Shown here one piece after another: positions 34,630 through 46,600 of a stretch of DNA of 64,000 nucleotides. The DNA is taken from NCBI GenBank assembly GCA_001632435.1, contig KV423934.1, forward strand, positions 1-64,000. Reading direction: 5' to 3'. This DNA comes from Calocera cornea HHB12733 (lineage: Eukaryota > Basidiomycota > Dacrymycetes > Dacrymycetales > Dacrymycetaceae). How positions within the stretch are numbered: position 1 is the stretch's first letter; each line of letters opens with the position of its first letter. Both the position numbers and the translations under genes were made by a program. The notes beneath the pieces were generated by a model, which did not search any database, was not told where the DNA came from, and worked only from the letters and a program-made list of their open reading frames with translations.

Positions 34630-37072
34630 ATGCAGCATGCATTGTGTGAGGTCCTGCAAGCCGTTCAAGCGCACGTCGACCGCGTGAAGCTTGCGAACCC
34701 GCACATATGGCCTGAGGCGGCGAGGGAGCTCGAGGCCGCTACAATTGAGGAGCAACGCCTGCAACGGGAAATCATCGAGTCAGAAATCGCGTTGCAAAAG
34801 TACTGGACAGATGTCGTCATGTACGAGGTCCAACAACTGGAGTGTATGTCCCGGGTAGTTCCATCCGTTACATTTCCCTGACATCGTTCACTGCTTGGTT
34901 GTGGAAGATGTAGATTTCCCATCACCAACCTCAGAAGAAGTTCGTCTGTGGTGGGAGTATTTCGGTCAAGATGTGTGAGTGAGGACACTTAACATCAAAC
35001 ACCTCGCTGGGCTGGGACTGTAGTATTACGCAGCCACGTTCCGTTATGACCATGTTGATCACATGAATTCGGCATGTTCATGCAGCTAGCCTGCCGCATC
35101 ATGATACCGTTCTTTATGGTGAGAACGTAAAGTGCAACCTCCTTTGTCTGTCGCCATTCCTAATCAACGCTGCCGACAAATGCGGAGGAACCACGAGTAT
35201 CGTAGAGTTCCCGCTCTAGTGCACCTTGACCCCTGTCACCCTTTTGTAAACAACCCAGGACGAGAACCAGGTTGTCGTTGTAGCAATAGTGGACACAGCC
35301 GCGGTGACCTCGGCGTTCTCAGAAGCAAGGGAAGACCCTGTGGCGGTGTCGACTCCTGTAACATGCCGGTGCCGCGTCAAGCGGCCATCGGTCCCTTCTC
35401 GTGTTTCGGAGAGCGTGCACCGCTGCAAAAGTGTGATACATGGCGCAACCTCAGGCGACAGCGGCCCTCGCTCCTTTAAGAGATACCCCAGCCGAGGTGA
35501 GCGAGACGTAACAAGTATGTAATAGTCTAATCAATCAGGCGTAGCGTCTCCGCACATGTGATCTCATCGCACAACGCCGATCGCAAGTGAATCCAGGTTT
35601 GTTGGACGCGTATCAGCACCTTGTCCGCCCTGTCCTTCAATTCATCATTCAACGCAGGTATGAGCATTGTATGTTCCATTTTTGGCCACGCTTGTCTTAC
35701 CCCGCGTCCTGTAGAGATCTCGCCCCCCGCTTTGTGAGGGAGGAATATCCCGGTCTCATTTATACGCCGGTCTTCGTCCCCGGACCCAGTACCCTCCTCT
35801 TTGACGACCCTATCGACCTGTCACTATATGAGGATCCAACGAGGAACACCACGGCCGGTTCGCCAACCGTGAACACCACAGCTGGTTCCACGAGGAGTCG
35901 TCTACGAACGATGCCGGAGGAACCGCCTCCACCTCCTGCGAGCGCCGTTGGGATGAGGATCCATCAGATCAGCACTATGGGGACTCCGTCCGTCCAGACT
36001 CATTTCCAAGAGGTCATATGTGAGTTAAGCTCGTGAAGTCAAAGGGCAGCTGAATCATGAGCATAGATAGGCTATGGCTCGAGAAGAGTCAACCAGCCTC
36101 CTGGCACGACTTATTCGAAAAGGCAATCGTGGCGTTTTACCAAGCTGTGATGCACGGAAGTTTTGGCACCGCCTTGAAGTACTCGCGATGCCCGAAGATG
36201 TTCTGCTGCGCTGGATTGCTCCGGAATGGACTGCTGATGACGGACGAGGAGCATCGTGCCTTGTGCTCCCAGTTTGCGTCTTGCCCCTCGTCGACACAAT
36301 GGTTCCTTGCGGGTACCTCCCTCCCGCCTCATTCCTGGCCCATCAGCCGATTTCAGAGCCAGGCTAAAGCACTCTCTCAACGCGCCCGCCGTAGGCTGAT
36401 AGCTCGGTTGATCGGTGACGCTGGTGTCCGGCGCATCCACGAGCGACTCGATTCACTTGTCTTCCTCGCCGCAAAAGGCTTCTTCTACCAAGGGGAAGAT
36501 ATCCAGTGGCAAGCGAAGGGCGTCCCTGTCTTCAATTGCTCCGAATGGATCATATTTGCTGTGTGAGTATTTGTCATCATGTCAACAGCATTGTTTGACC
36601 TTATCAACCGCAAAGATTGGCGGATCTGTTGTTCAAGAACGAAATCGGCCCTGACTGGTCCGGCGTTGAGCTACGCATTCTCGTGATTGACAGCGTCATC
36701 GGAGGCGCAGTATGCAAGGGTCGACTGGGGAATACCGCGTTGAGCGATGTTGAGCGATGGGACCAGATCCGTCAATCTGTCCAGCGTCATTCAGCCACGT
36801 GCTGCGTGATGTGCCGCCTTGTGCTTTCGAGCCTGCGAAGCGGTTGGCCTACTGAAATGGCTAATATTCGTGTCACACAATGGACTCAGACGACAAGTCC
36901 GCAACCCCCTGGACAACCTGTCCAGCCGGAGTGGGTTTGGGACGACGTGCCTACCTACGACGACCTTGTCGACCTCGATACATGGATAGAGCTGAATATC
37001 GCGCTCGTCCACGAGAACTGGACCGATATTTTCAACGAGGACCATTTGGAGGACTCAGACGACGACGCTTAA
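34630..37072 (+). CDS. Element gene D: unrecognised protein with coiled-coil start and acidic end
   Basis: The first exons are clear (34630-34843, 34908-34974, next from 35024) and start with a helical, Glu-rich segment (EAATIEEQRLQREIIESEIALQ) likely to form a coiled coil. Later coding blocks run to 36036 (RDLAPRFVREEYPGLIYTP), then about 36069-36560 (LWLEKSQPASWHDLFEKAIV), and from about 36617 to the stop at 37072. The last block has FKNEIGPDWSGVELRILVIDS, two CC/C pairs (CCVMCR) and an acidic tail EDSDDDA. Exons between 35050 and 35590 are unresolved. I do not recognise the family. Continuous long-range frame logic suggests a real gene. Confidence 0.45.
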
Positions 37073-37187
37073 CCTTAGACTTGCAACATACAGAATAAGT
37101 CCGCTGGTTTCGAGTAACATTGAAATTGCATGCATTAATGTCATTGATCATTACATACTGTGTCTATCGATAAGCCTCGGTTCCTGC

Positions 37188-39587
37188 TCACAAGCAAAGT
37201 CGCCGGAATGCGGTACTCTGCTCTTCCAACGAGCCTTCACGCAACATGGCGAGATCATTGATCAAGGCTCTATCGGCGAGGATATGCGAACTCGATAGCG
37301 TCGGGTGATCGCCAAAATAGTTCTTGATAGGGCGCGACAGCACCGATTCATCCGTAGGAGAGAAGCGGTAGACTTGAACTTTCCATATGTCCTCCATCAC
37401 ATTGTCGTTGCCATGTCCTTCTGTGTCGTTGAATGTAGACGCCTCGTAGCGACCAATCCTGAACACGATCGCGTCATCGATCGCGTCTTGGTATCCTGCT
37501 AGTACTTGATTCCCACTCGTGTGATAGGCAAGCATTGTCGGTAAGTACCGTACTCCAAAGCCACGGGTGAGTGCTTCGAGATGACCATCTGGAACGGAGA
37601 GATAAACAGGCATAATGTCTTGAATGTAGGACCCAAAGCCGGGTGGAAGCTGTTCCGCACGGATCTGGGGCGCAGCTCGCACAGACTCTGTGAGTGACGG
37701 GTTCGGGAATTGTCTCACGCCCATCATCAGAGACTGGAGGTGATGGTCAGCTTAGGTTCGAAGGGGTCAGTAAAGCCACTAACCAGTATATGAGTCTCAA
37801 GCACAGATTGCACATCAGACTCAGTAACCTCTACTTGCGGCGGTTGTCTCCATGCTTGAGGATTGGACCCCCACGGTATGTTGTCCTGTTCTATGCCGCT
37901 ACATGCGGCACGGAAAAGTAGTGCTTGTCGACCTCCCCATGGTGACAAAATCATTCGCCCTGCCCCGCTGTCTACAGCGAGCCAGTCGCAGTGGGTGGCA
38001 CGGTCCCCATTGGTGCCTTCGTATATTACTGACACTTCGCCCGGGCGGCTTTTCGGGCCAGGCTTGATTGCGGCTGACAGAACAGAAGTGCGTCCCGCTT
38101 CGCATCGGTACCAGCCAACTGCAGCATCGTGCTGAATCCAGAAGACGTGTCGCAACGTCAGATCGATCGATAACGCGGTTACGTACTGAGATCGATCGAT
38201 CTTAACTGTCCACACGCATCCTTCAGCGTACAGGTCGTTCACAGTAGCTGCACGAGGAGCATGAAGCACAGAGATGCGAGCAGAGTCCTGCCATATCATG
38301 GTGACTGAGGAGTGTCCTCCGCCTAGGCCTCCTTTGATGACTGCTTCTTCCAAAGGATGACGGAGTGGCAAGGCTTTGTTCGGTCGCAATTCCATGGCGT
38401 TGTGGTCGTCTTTTCCCATGTTGAAATCATGAATGTCGGAGATAGCGAACACGAAAAGCGTGCTGGTATGCGCGACAGCGACAACATCGGAAGTGAAAGC
38501 GGCCACGCATTTTCCCTTCTAATATATTGTCAGTCAATTGCTTCGTATTGCACAGAGTCGAACTTACGATATCGCCACAAGACAGAAGCACTTGCTTATT
38601 GGTTGACCAGTCGACAGCATGTAGTCTGATGCAGCCATCCAGGCATCCATGAACGCTCATCGACCCGTCGAAGTCTAGGACATCCGACGATCCGTCTTGA
38701 TACTTTAACGTTTCGAAAGTGCCGTTCTTGAATGCAACCAAGAAGCTTCTCGATCCAGTCTTCGCATCACCAAAGTCGCTCGCCAGATCCGCGTCTTCGT
38801 ACAAGAAAGCCGGAAGGTTCTCGTAGGAGAGTACCATGGTGTATTCGTCACTGGAAAGTGTATGGATCGCACCACATACGACAGCGGCAGGGTCGGCTGG
38901 TGCCGGTAATGGGCTCCATCCCTCCACCACGATATCATATCCTCCGGCGTCTGAAAACCTGAGCGCGTCGACCTGTCCATTGGATAATCCGCGGAACACA
39001 TGTTCTCCCTTCACTGCCATCCACAGTACCACACCGTGTCGCGGTGCAGGTATAGTGGATATGCAGCCGGAAGCGGCTCCGTATTTATCTTCTAGCGAAG
39101 ATCCGATGCTGAATGGCGGAGAAGGACCGGTCGAGTCGGATGATGCTGGGTATAAACCGTCTTTGATGAGGGACGGATATACGGGAGAGCCTTTCCTCAA
39201 TGGCATGGCAGATGTTGTCTTGCCCCATTTCAACGACGCAGACGACCTATTGTTCATCACATCCGTCCTACTCCTTCCACCTGCGGAGAGTGCGAACGGC
39301 GATTGTCTGCTGAGGTTGTTGTAGGTTGCATTGATGGGCGGCCTCACGGAATCAGGTTCGACGTGGTGTTCACTTTCAAACAGGTGCTGAGATGGAGAGG
39401 ACGGCTGGCGTAGGGTTCCACGAGATGGCGGTTGGGGCTTCGCCGAGAACAACTTGCGGACACGGGCAAGAAGGGACTGTCGGTCAGAGGAACTATGCCT
39501 GTCCCGCGGTCGCTGACCGACGTTGTCGCTCCAGGGCTTTGATTCGAGTGCCGCAGGACTGGCAGATGATCGAGCCTTGCCGGCCAT
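37188..39587 (-). CDS. Element gene E: probable beta-propeller protein
   Basis: Three exons (39587-38568, 38518-37784, 37733-37188; all phase 0, introns 49-50 nt) give 766 residues. A basic, Ser-rich N-terminus of about 170 residues precedes repeated four-stranded-like units of propeller type: GVVLWMAVKGEHVFRG, MSVHGCLDGCIRLHAVDW, TSDVVAVAHTSTLFVFAI, SVTMIWQDSARISVLHAP and ASTFNDTEG-type strands. These resemble degenerate WD40 or related repeats, but repeat number cannot be fixed by eye. No catalytic motif is seen. The open frames are intact. It ends 116 bp from the end of gene D, so D and E are convergent. Confidence 0.6.
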
Positions 39588-39814
39588 CTTGGATATAGCA
39601 AAGATGAGGGAATGCTGAGTTCCAGTTCCTGAGCGATGGAGGGAAGAGCGATATGCGATTGGAAGCTCCCCAATGGCCCCATGACATCCTCACAGCCTCA
39701 CAAGACTGAGGGCCAGAGCAGGCTGACGGATTCAATGCTGACTCAGCAAGGCTGACTAGACGAAGGGAGGATGCTCGGCGGGGCCTGAAAGAGACTCGAA
39801 CGCTATACGCAATG

Positions 39815-40200
39815 TGAGTTTCCGCGCCCCAAAGGCAGTTTGCACACGCCGCAGGCAATTTTCACACGCCAGAGGCAGTTTCTGCCTTACCAGAACCCCG
39901 AATAGAGACGGTCTGAAGCGACTAAGAAAGTGGCTGTTCGAGGCGCGCTCCCAAACATGGTGCGCGCGCGTGAGAGGCAGTTTTTCAGCAACCCAGAGAC
40001 AGTTTCGGCCTTGCCAGCACCCAATCGCGGTCACAGTTGGGTAAGACCTTCAGATGAAGACGGTTTCGAGTAAGAGATTTTTGTAAGCTTGTCTGGGTGG
40101 GCCCGGACACGACATAGCGTGCGTTTAGGAGACGCTGTTTTGGTGGCCCAGAGACAGTTTTCGCGCCCGAGAGACAGTTTCTGCCTGCTCCGTCTGATTG
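39815..40200 (+). repeat. Satellite-like array R2 (AAGACAGTTT family, forward)
   Basis: About two diverged units containing GAGGCAGTTT, AGAGACAGTTTCGGCCTTGC, GAAGACGGTTTCG and AGAGACAGTTT. Aligned by eye, the order of motifs is the reverse complement of the units in R3 and R4. Confidence 0.7.
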
Positions 40201-40355
40201 CGGTGACTAAGCCAGAGGAGCGGATAGAGACGCGATTGTCTAGCTTACAGTACGTACAGCCCTTGGTAACCGAATACAGTGTGCGCATGCTGGAGGCTCC
40301 CCACTGTCGGGCGGGAGCCATGACGATTAGAAGTATTGTAGCTAAGGTACATTTC

Positions 40356-43173
40356 CTAGCTGCCTGTTTGCCTCTTGCGTTTGACGCCCCGTCGTTCCTC
40401 GTGCTCATGGTCCATCGTCACGTCTGCATCGGGTTGCAATTCCGTCAATCGTTTGATGGTGACCAACTCTGTCTTGCCTTTGGGCGGCCGCTCGTTCAAC
40501 TCAAGACCTTCGGCCAACCAAGGATACACATCCTTCCAATCCACTCGGACGGCCACCGGGGGGCTGGGAAGACAATACACCTTGGGGGGCACTGAGAAAA
40601 CCGTGCTTTAAATCAGCAGTTAGAACTTGCTGATCAGCTATAACGCACCAAAACATGCGTCGTCAGTGATAAAATGGCAGTGCGAATTCTTGAGGAAGCA
40701 AAGCAAGCAGGTGAATCCATCCTGCCATATGCACCACAGGTACCACAAGCTCTGCAACACTGTTTGAAGCCATCGAAGTTGGCAGGTTTGGCACCGGTAA
40801 GGGCCCCACGCAATCTACGGTCATGTCAGAGCTATATATCACCTAAGCCTCCCTACCCGAAAGCTTACGTTTAGAATGACCCCGTCTTTCCACCGGACCT
40901 TCACCCACCCAACCCTCAGGACGAAGTCTCGCACAAACTTGTCAGGACCGATCTCCTCAGGATCGACCTCGTGCCACCCTGCCTGTCCCATCTTAGAAGT
41001 GTATTGTGGAACTTCCAGTGATTTGCGTTTGAGTGTGGTCCAATGTTCCAGAACAATCGGCTGTCCGAAGATACCCCAAATACGCCTTCTGGGATCCTTC
41101 AAAATGCTGACTCGTACTCGCATCACTGGTGGGGCGGGCAATTCTGGAATGGTGCCGCCATCCGCCTGACTCTTTCGTCGACTCTTCTTCTTCTTCTTCC
41201 GTGCGCTGGATTTCTTCGCCTTCGGTTCTGCTGTCTCTCCATCGCTCCTGAAACCTATTGACGCCTCTACATCTTTTGCTCGCTGAGGCCGACTGTTGCG
41301 ATCTCGTGTTGGGGCAGGTTTCGAGCGTTGTTCGTCTCCGACATCGGTATCATCAGTGGAGATCGTGTTGAGCCGCTGAGCGATCTGCACGATGTAGGCA
41401 TCGATCTCTTGCATGGCGTCGCTATGAGAATAACCGCAGAGCACGGCGTGCTCCTGTCGCCATTGCCAATTGATCCGGAGAGTATCCGGAAGAAGGGGAT
41501 TCAGATCCGGATACACATCGGCCAGTATGTGGGCTTTATGCAGGAGACGCATCAGGAAGGCCTGAAACTTGACATCGCACGATCCGATCGCTTCCTCGTC
41601 AAAGGAGGCCATAAACATGCCCTGATCCACGTCAAATTCTGGGTGTGTGACAAGAGAGAGCTGCAGTCGTACCAGTAAGCGACATGCTCCACGAAGGCGA
41701 TTGGACGCTGCTTCGTCATCCATGTTTCCGGACACTACGCCGCGATATTTGCTACGCAATGTTGAAGACCAAATCACCTTGTCCAGCCGATTGGATCCGT
41801 GCGGTGTCAATCCTGTCATGTTGCGGCAGAGCCTTGTGACAGGAATGGAAAGCGCCTCCTCCGGGAGGAGTTCCCCGGGGATCGGTATTGCCACCTGCTC
41901 ATCCGGCCGGATTAGACTCCTCAGGTCATGAAGGAGGCGAATTAAGAGTTTGATAGCGAGTTTCGAGGGTGAGACATTTTGCACATAACATTGTAGCAGG
42001 TAGCGAGTCTGTATTCTTTATCAGTTTTGGCCATTTATCACATCCAGCAAAGCCATTACCCAGGCATCTGTACGAGTCGTCAGGTACCACACTACCGACC
42101 CTGAAGCTCGAGGTCGCTCCCAGACACCAGAAGCAGTGATGGTTCCTTTGAGCTCCGGAATATACTCGGCGTCGATCTCTAATTGGATGTACTCTTCTCG
42201 CTCGAAGTTGGTTTCGGCCCACCATCGATTAGCTGGAATTTTCTTCCGGGACGGGCGCTTCAACGAGACCGTCGATTGCCGGCCCATCGCGTACGTGTAG
42301 AATGCGTCAGGTACGTACGCTTCCCGTAGAAGGGTTGCCTTGGATTCCACGCTAAATGCCCAGAGACAATCTCGGCTGTAGAGCACATCACGCAAGAGGC
42401 GAGCTTGGAGTTGGCCGGACCATTGCGCGATATGAAGACACTGGGCGGACCGGTGAACACAACTCTAAACTTGATGAGTGTACGCGTTGGAAGACAGCAA
42501 AGCACTCACCCATATGAACTTCATGCGAGTCAAATGTCGGTGGACACTGCGCACGTCGTCGGTCGATAGCGCGGGAGGTTCAGGCATCGCCTCCAAGATG
42601 CCGCACCACTGATCAGCGTGCAGCAACTGAAGCCGGGTTGCTTGACCGATGGAAAACGAGGACCGTTGTCCTTCAATGGTGATTGATATAGGTAGCAACC
42701 CGGTGAGACGATTGATATCTTGCGGCGGTGTCCATGCCTCCGGATAGTGCAGCAGAAAAGGATAGGTTTCAGTATAGTGGGATTGGCGACCAAGCAGTAC
42801 GACATCGAGTCCAGTAGTGCCACCGATGGGGGGAGTCCCGCCTGCATCCCATAGCCTTTGCATCGTGGACAATACGAAAGTAACCAGCGATTTCAGGCTC
42901 TTCGGTAAGTTGGCCGAAGTGAATGTATTGTAGGTGAAATGAAGAAAAGCGTTCTGAGGTGGTCCGTCAGCACGTCGCTCATGCCAATGGTACGGATGGG
43001 CGCACAAGAACTCCGCAGTATCGTTTCAGCTGCTCTTCAGCTTCTTGAGGATCATCGGAAATACTGCCACTCAGCCAACTCTTAACTTCGACCAGCGCTT
43101 CCCCCCAGATGGGCCAAAGGTCATCTTGAATTGCCTCCACGACAGTGGCCGCAACGAAATGGCTTTCATCCAT
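40356..43173 (-). CDS. Element gene F: unrecognised protein, apparent frameshift
   Basis: Coding blocks are 43173 to about 43020, about 43019-42510, 42440-42060 and 42008-40869 (introns 69 and 51 nt, in phase). A likely C-terminal exon lies near 40356-40595, with a nuclear-localisation-like KRKR end. At about 43020 the frame changes with no intron: EEQLKRY continues as EFLCAHPYHW one base out of register. The third block has KRPSRKK; the fourth has a Lys-rich linker (SSARKKKKKSRRK). No known domain was recognised. The start is divergent from the Pif1 gene, with about 430 bp between, so they may share a promoter. It is either damaged or carries a one-base sequence error. Confidence 0.45.
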
Positions 43174-43601
43174 GGTGACGAGGCTAGCCTTACTTTACTT
43201 AACCCACGTTGTACTTCAAAAGAGAATGTATCGATGATCATCAGGCAAAGAACCGCTGGGCGGGTAGCATATACGTAGGTAACGGAGGAGACCGAAGCTG
43301 ATAGTCAGCAGCATAGGTAGTACCTTGTTCGTCGTTGGCGGGGAGGAGAGGGGCGAAGGGACTCGCCACCCGGAAGCAACTCCAGTGGCGGATCGGACAG
43401 CCTCATGATATGCAACTCCTAGGCGCACGATTCTGAGATAGCTACTCTATCAACAGCAATTACCCCACTCTATCGTGTCCAGTCATACTTTCACAGCCTG
43501 TTCTCGCCTTTGATGTCGTTCGAACGGTATGTGTCGTTACAGGTTTGCGTAGAGAGGAGAAGGTTCAACAGCAGTTGTAGCATGCAGCTCTCTTCTCATC
43601 C

Positions 43602-46600
43602 ATGCCGACACTAGCGGCGCGAAAGCAGATAGACTTCGACTATGAAAGCGAAACGCTTGAGTCGTCACGTCAAAAGCGCCGCCGAGCTCTACAACATATT
43701 CTGAACGGACCCCCGCTTCGTATCCGCTTGCGGGTCGCCCCTGTATGCCTCCCCCGCCGAGAGCAAGGTGCCGTAGATCCAACGACTCGCGAGGACGATG
43801 CAGGATCCTCCGCGGCTTCTGAAGATGAAGGGTGGATGGAGTCTGCGGAGGTGGACATGGGTGTGCGAGAAGTCCCCGAGATAATGACAGGGATGGAGGT
43901 TGCCCTGGCGAGGCTTGAACTTCAGGAGGGAGACGAGGATGACAGACGGTTGAACGGCGTGTCCTCTCCAGCAAGAGATGAGCATTTACTGCCTGGTGCG
44001 CCCGTTATCTATGCTTTGTTTGCTAGCTCATTTATTCCTTATTCAGTATCGCGCATGCAAGCAGTCAGCCCTCTGCCTAGGATGCTTGACACCCTTACGA
44101 CTGCTGAGGGCTCTGACGACTGTTCAAGCCCCGACCGACAATCGCCTCTGCCGCCGCCGCCCATCAGCGCGCACTCTTCACCCTATGAGAGATCAGAGTG
44201 GCCTAAGTCCCCGGGTGCAACTCCCTCGCCACCACCATGGTCCCCGACGCCTTCGCCCATACCGTCCGTCATCCTCGCCAAATCCCCCGGCGCGACTCCA
44301 TCGCCACCACCATGTTCCGGGTCACATTCGCCAATACCCACCAAGTCGTTGTACGCCACAGAGTCTCATGCCAGTGCGTCCGACTCTACGATCACACCCA
44401 GGACAGCGGATGAAGGAGATTTATTGTCACATGCAGGACCGCCGGTGCTGCACTCCCAAATGGCGACTTCATATCTGCGCCCGGAGCGTTCTAGCACGCC
44501 GATACAGCCCCTTGGAGCCATGGATCCCCAAAGGCAAGGACCGCCCGCAGACGAGTCGCCCTCAAGAGCGGCACTCACGACGGGCGACAAGGGACAGTTT
44601 CTCGCCGGTGCGAGTTCACCTGTACTTCAGGCGTCGGCGGCAAGTCCATCCAGGCAACGATCGAAGACCAATTCGCCGCGAGCGCATTCTCCCTCGCCGG
44701 TTCACCCCCTGGGATCAAGTACTCCCCAAGGGCCAGCAACGCCAGCAGACGAGTCGCCCTCAAGAGCGGCACTCACGACGGGCGACAAGAGACAGTTTCT
44801 CGCCGATGCGAGCTCACCTGTACTTCAGGCGTCGGCGGCAAGTCCATCCAGGCAACGATCGAAGACCAATTCGCCGCGAGCGCATTCTCCCTCGCCGGTT
44901 CACCCCCTGGGATCAAGTACTCCCCAAGGGCCAGCAACGCCAGCAGACGAGTCGCCCTCAAGAGCGGCACTCACGACGGGCGACGAGAGACAGTTTCTCG
45001 CCGATGCGAGCTCACCTGTACTTCAGGCGTCGGCGGCAAGTCCATCTAGGCAGCGATCGAGGACAAATTCGCCGCGAGCGCATTCTCCCTCGCACGCTGA
45101 GACCCTTCATCCCATCGCTCCGGAAAAGAAGGAAACGCCAGCCAGCGCGTCCTCTCCGCGCTTGTCATCCCATCCGAGTGAAACGCCGAACGGGGCGGGA
45201 CAGGGCACACCTACCCGGGTCAAAGCTGGTCAAACAAGATCGGTTAAGGTGAATACGTATCATTCAACGAGCGGTGTTCTCGATGCAAATCAGTCCGCGC
45301 CATCAATCGAGTTGCACGGACCGAATTCAACCGATCAAGGTGGTGTCGTGCCTAGCAATTCGGCACCTCAAAGGAAGAAGCCCCCTCGCCCGCGCCGATT
45401 GCCGCCCAGACCCACGGTCGTCGCCTCCCTCGAATCAGACTTGATGCCTGCCACGCCAGACTTGGTCGATGCTCTTATGGAGGAAGGTAGCAAGCACAGT
45501 AGGACGCTAAGCCGCTTATTGAGGCAGAGCCGTGGTGAAACGTATCCGACTATCAATACAGATGGACTCGGGGTGCTATCAGGAGAAGTGGGTGACCGAA
45601 CGGCAATCGACCCTTGTTCACTGCCGCAACCATGTCCGCCCGTTCTGGACGATCTTCCTCGTACGCCCACAGGGATGGGACATGCCCCGTTGGCTTGCCC
45701 TGGCTCCTCTGATGCCCCTGCTGGCGGTCTTCCCGACCACCTCGCTGGATCCATGGAAGTGGACACGGTCAGCGAATCATCAAGAGAAGTGCGTCATCCA
45801 GCAATCATCGAGCTTACTGCAACACGGCAATCCCCTGCGATGACTTTGAATCGGCCCTCTGACGCGACAAGACAGACAGAGCAGCTCACTGAACCTCTCC
45901 TGACTTCTCCCTACGCTGTCCCAACTCCTGCTGCCTTGCCTCATTCTATCTCTTCCGTGTTGTATCCTGCCGCCGAACTCAACCCCCCACCGTCCCAAGC
46001 GCAAAGGTTTCTGGTGCGTCGCAGACAGCTACCTCCAAGGAACGGCCGATCCAGAATTCTGGCATCACTGGCCGCAGCAGTGGCAGCGGAACGGGATATC
46101 GAAAATCCACCACCGGCTTCACCGATCAACATTGCATCCCACTCCCAGCGCGAGCGCCCTGCTACCATGCTTGGAAGTCAAGTACCGGCAAAGCCCGTGC
46201 ATGATCGATTTCTTCAAAGTGACGGCACCAAATCCATCTTCGAAGAGATCGAGGAACGTGTTCAACGTTTACTGGCGGAGCGGCGGCGATCCGAAGCTGC
46301 ACAATCAGCCACGCCGAATACCCAGTCGAACGGCTCCACAGCCGCGACAACACATCAGAGTGTGGGAATAACATTGTCTCAAAGGCGGCGAGCACGGCAA
46401 CAGGCAGCGGCGTCGCGTTCTCCTGCCCGTCCGCATACACCTCCGTCAAGCTCTCCTACCGCCAGACCGCCGAAGTTTTGTCTGAGTGCCGAGCAGGCCT
46501 ACATCTTTAAGCTCGTGCGCCAGGGTTGCAACGTGTTTTACACAGGACCGGCAGGTAGGTCTCCAAGACCATGGCCTCTGAATATCTCGTATCGATACTG

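Noticed and set aside
43978..45252. 424-residue frame overlapping the Pif1 N-terminus
   Set aside because: Shadow of the 198-bp coding repeats. Only the other frame joins the helicase core in phase.
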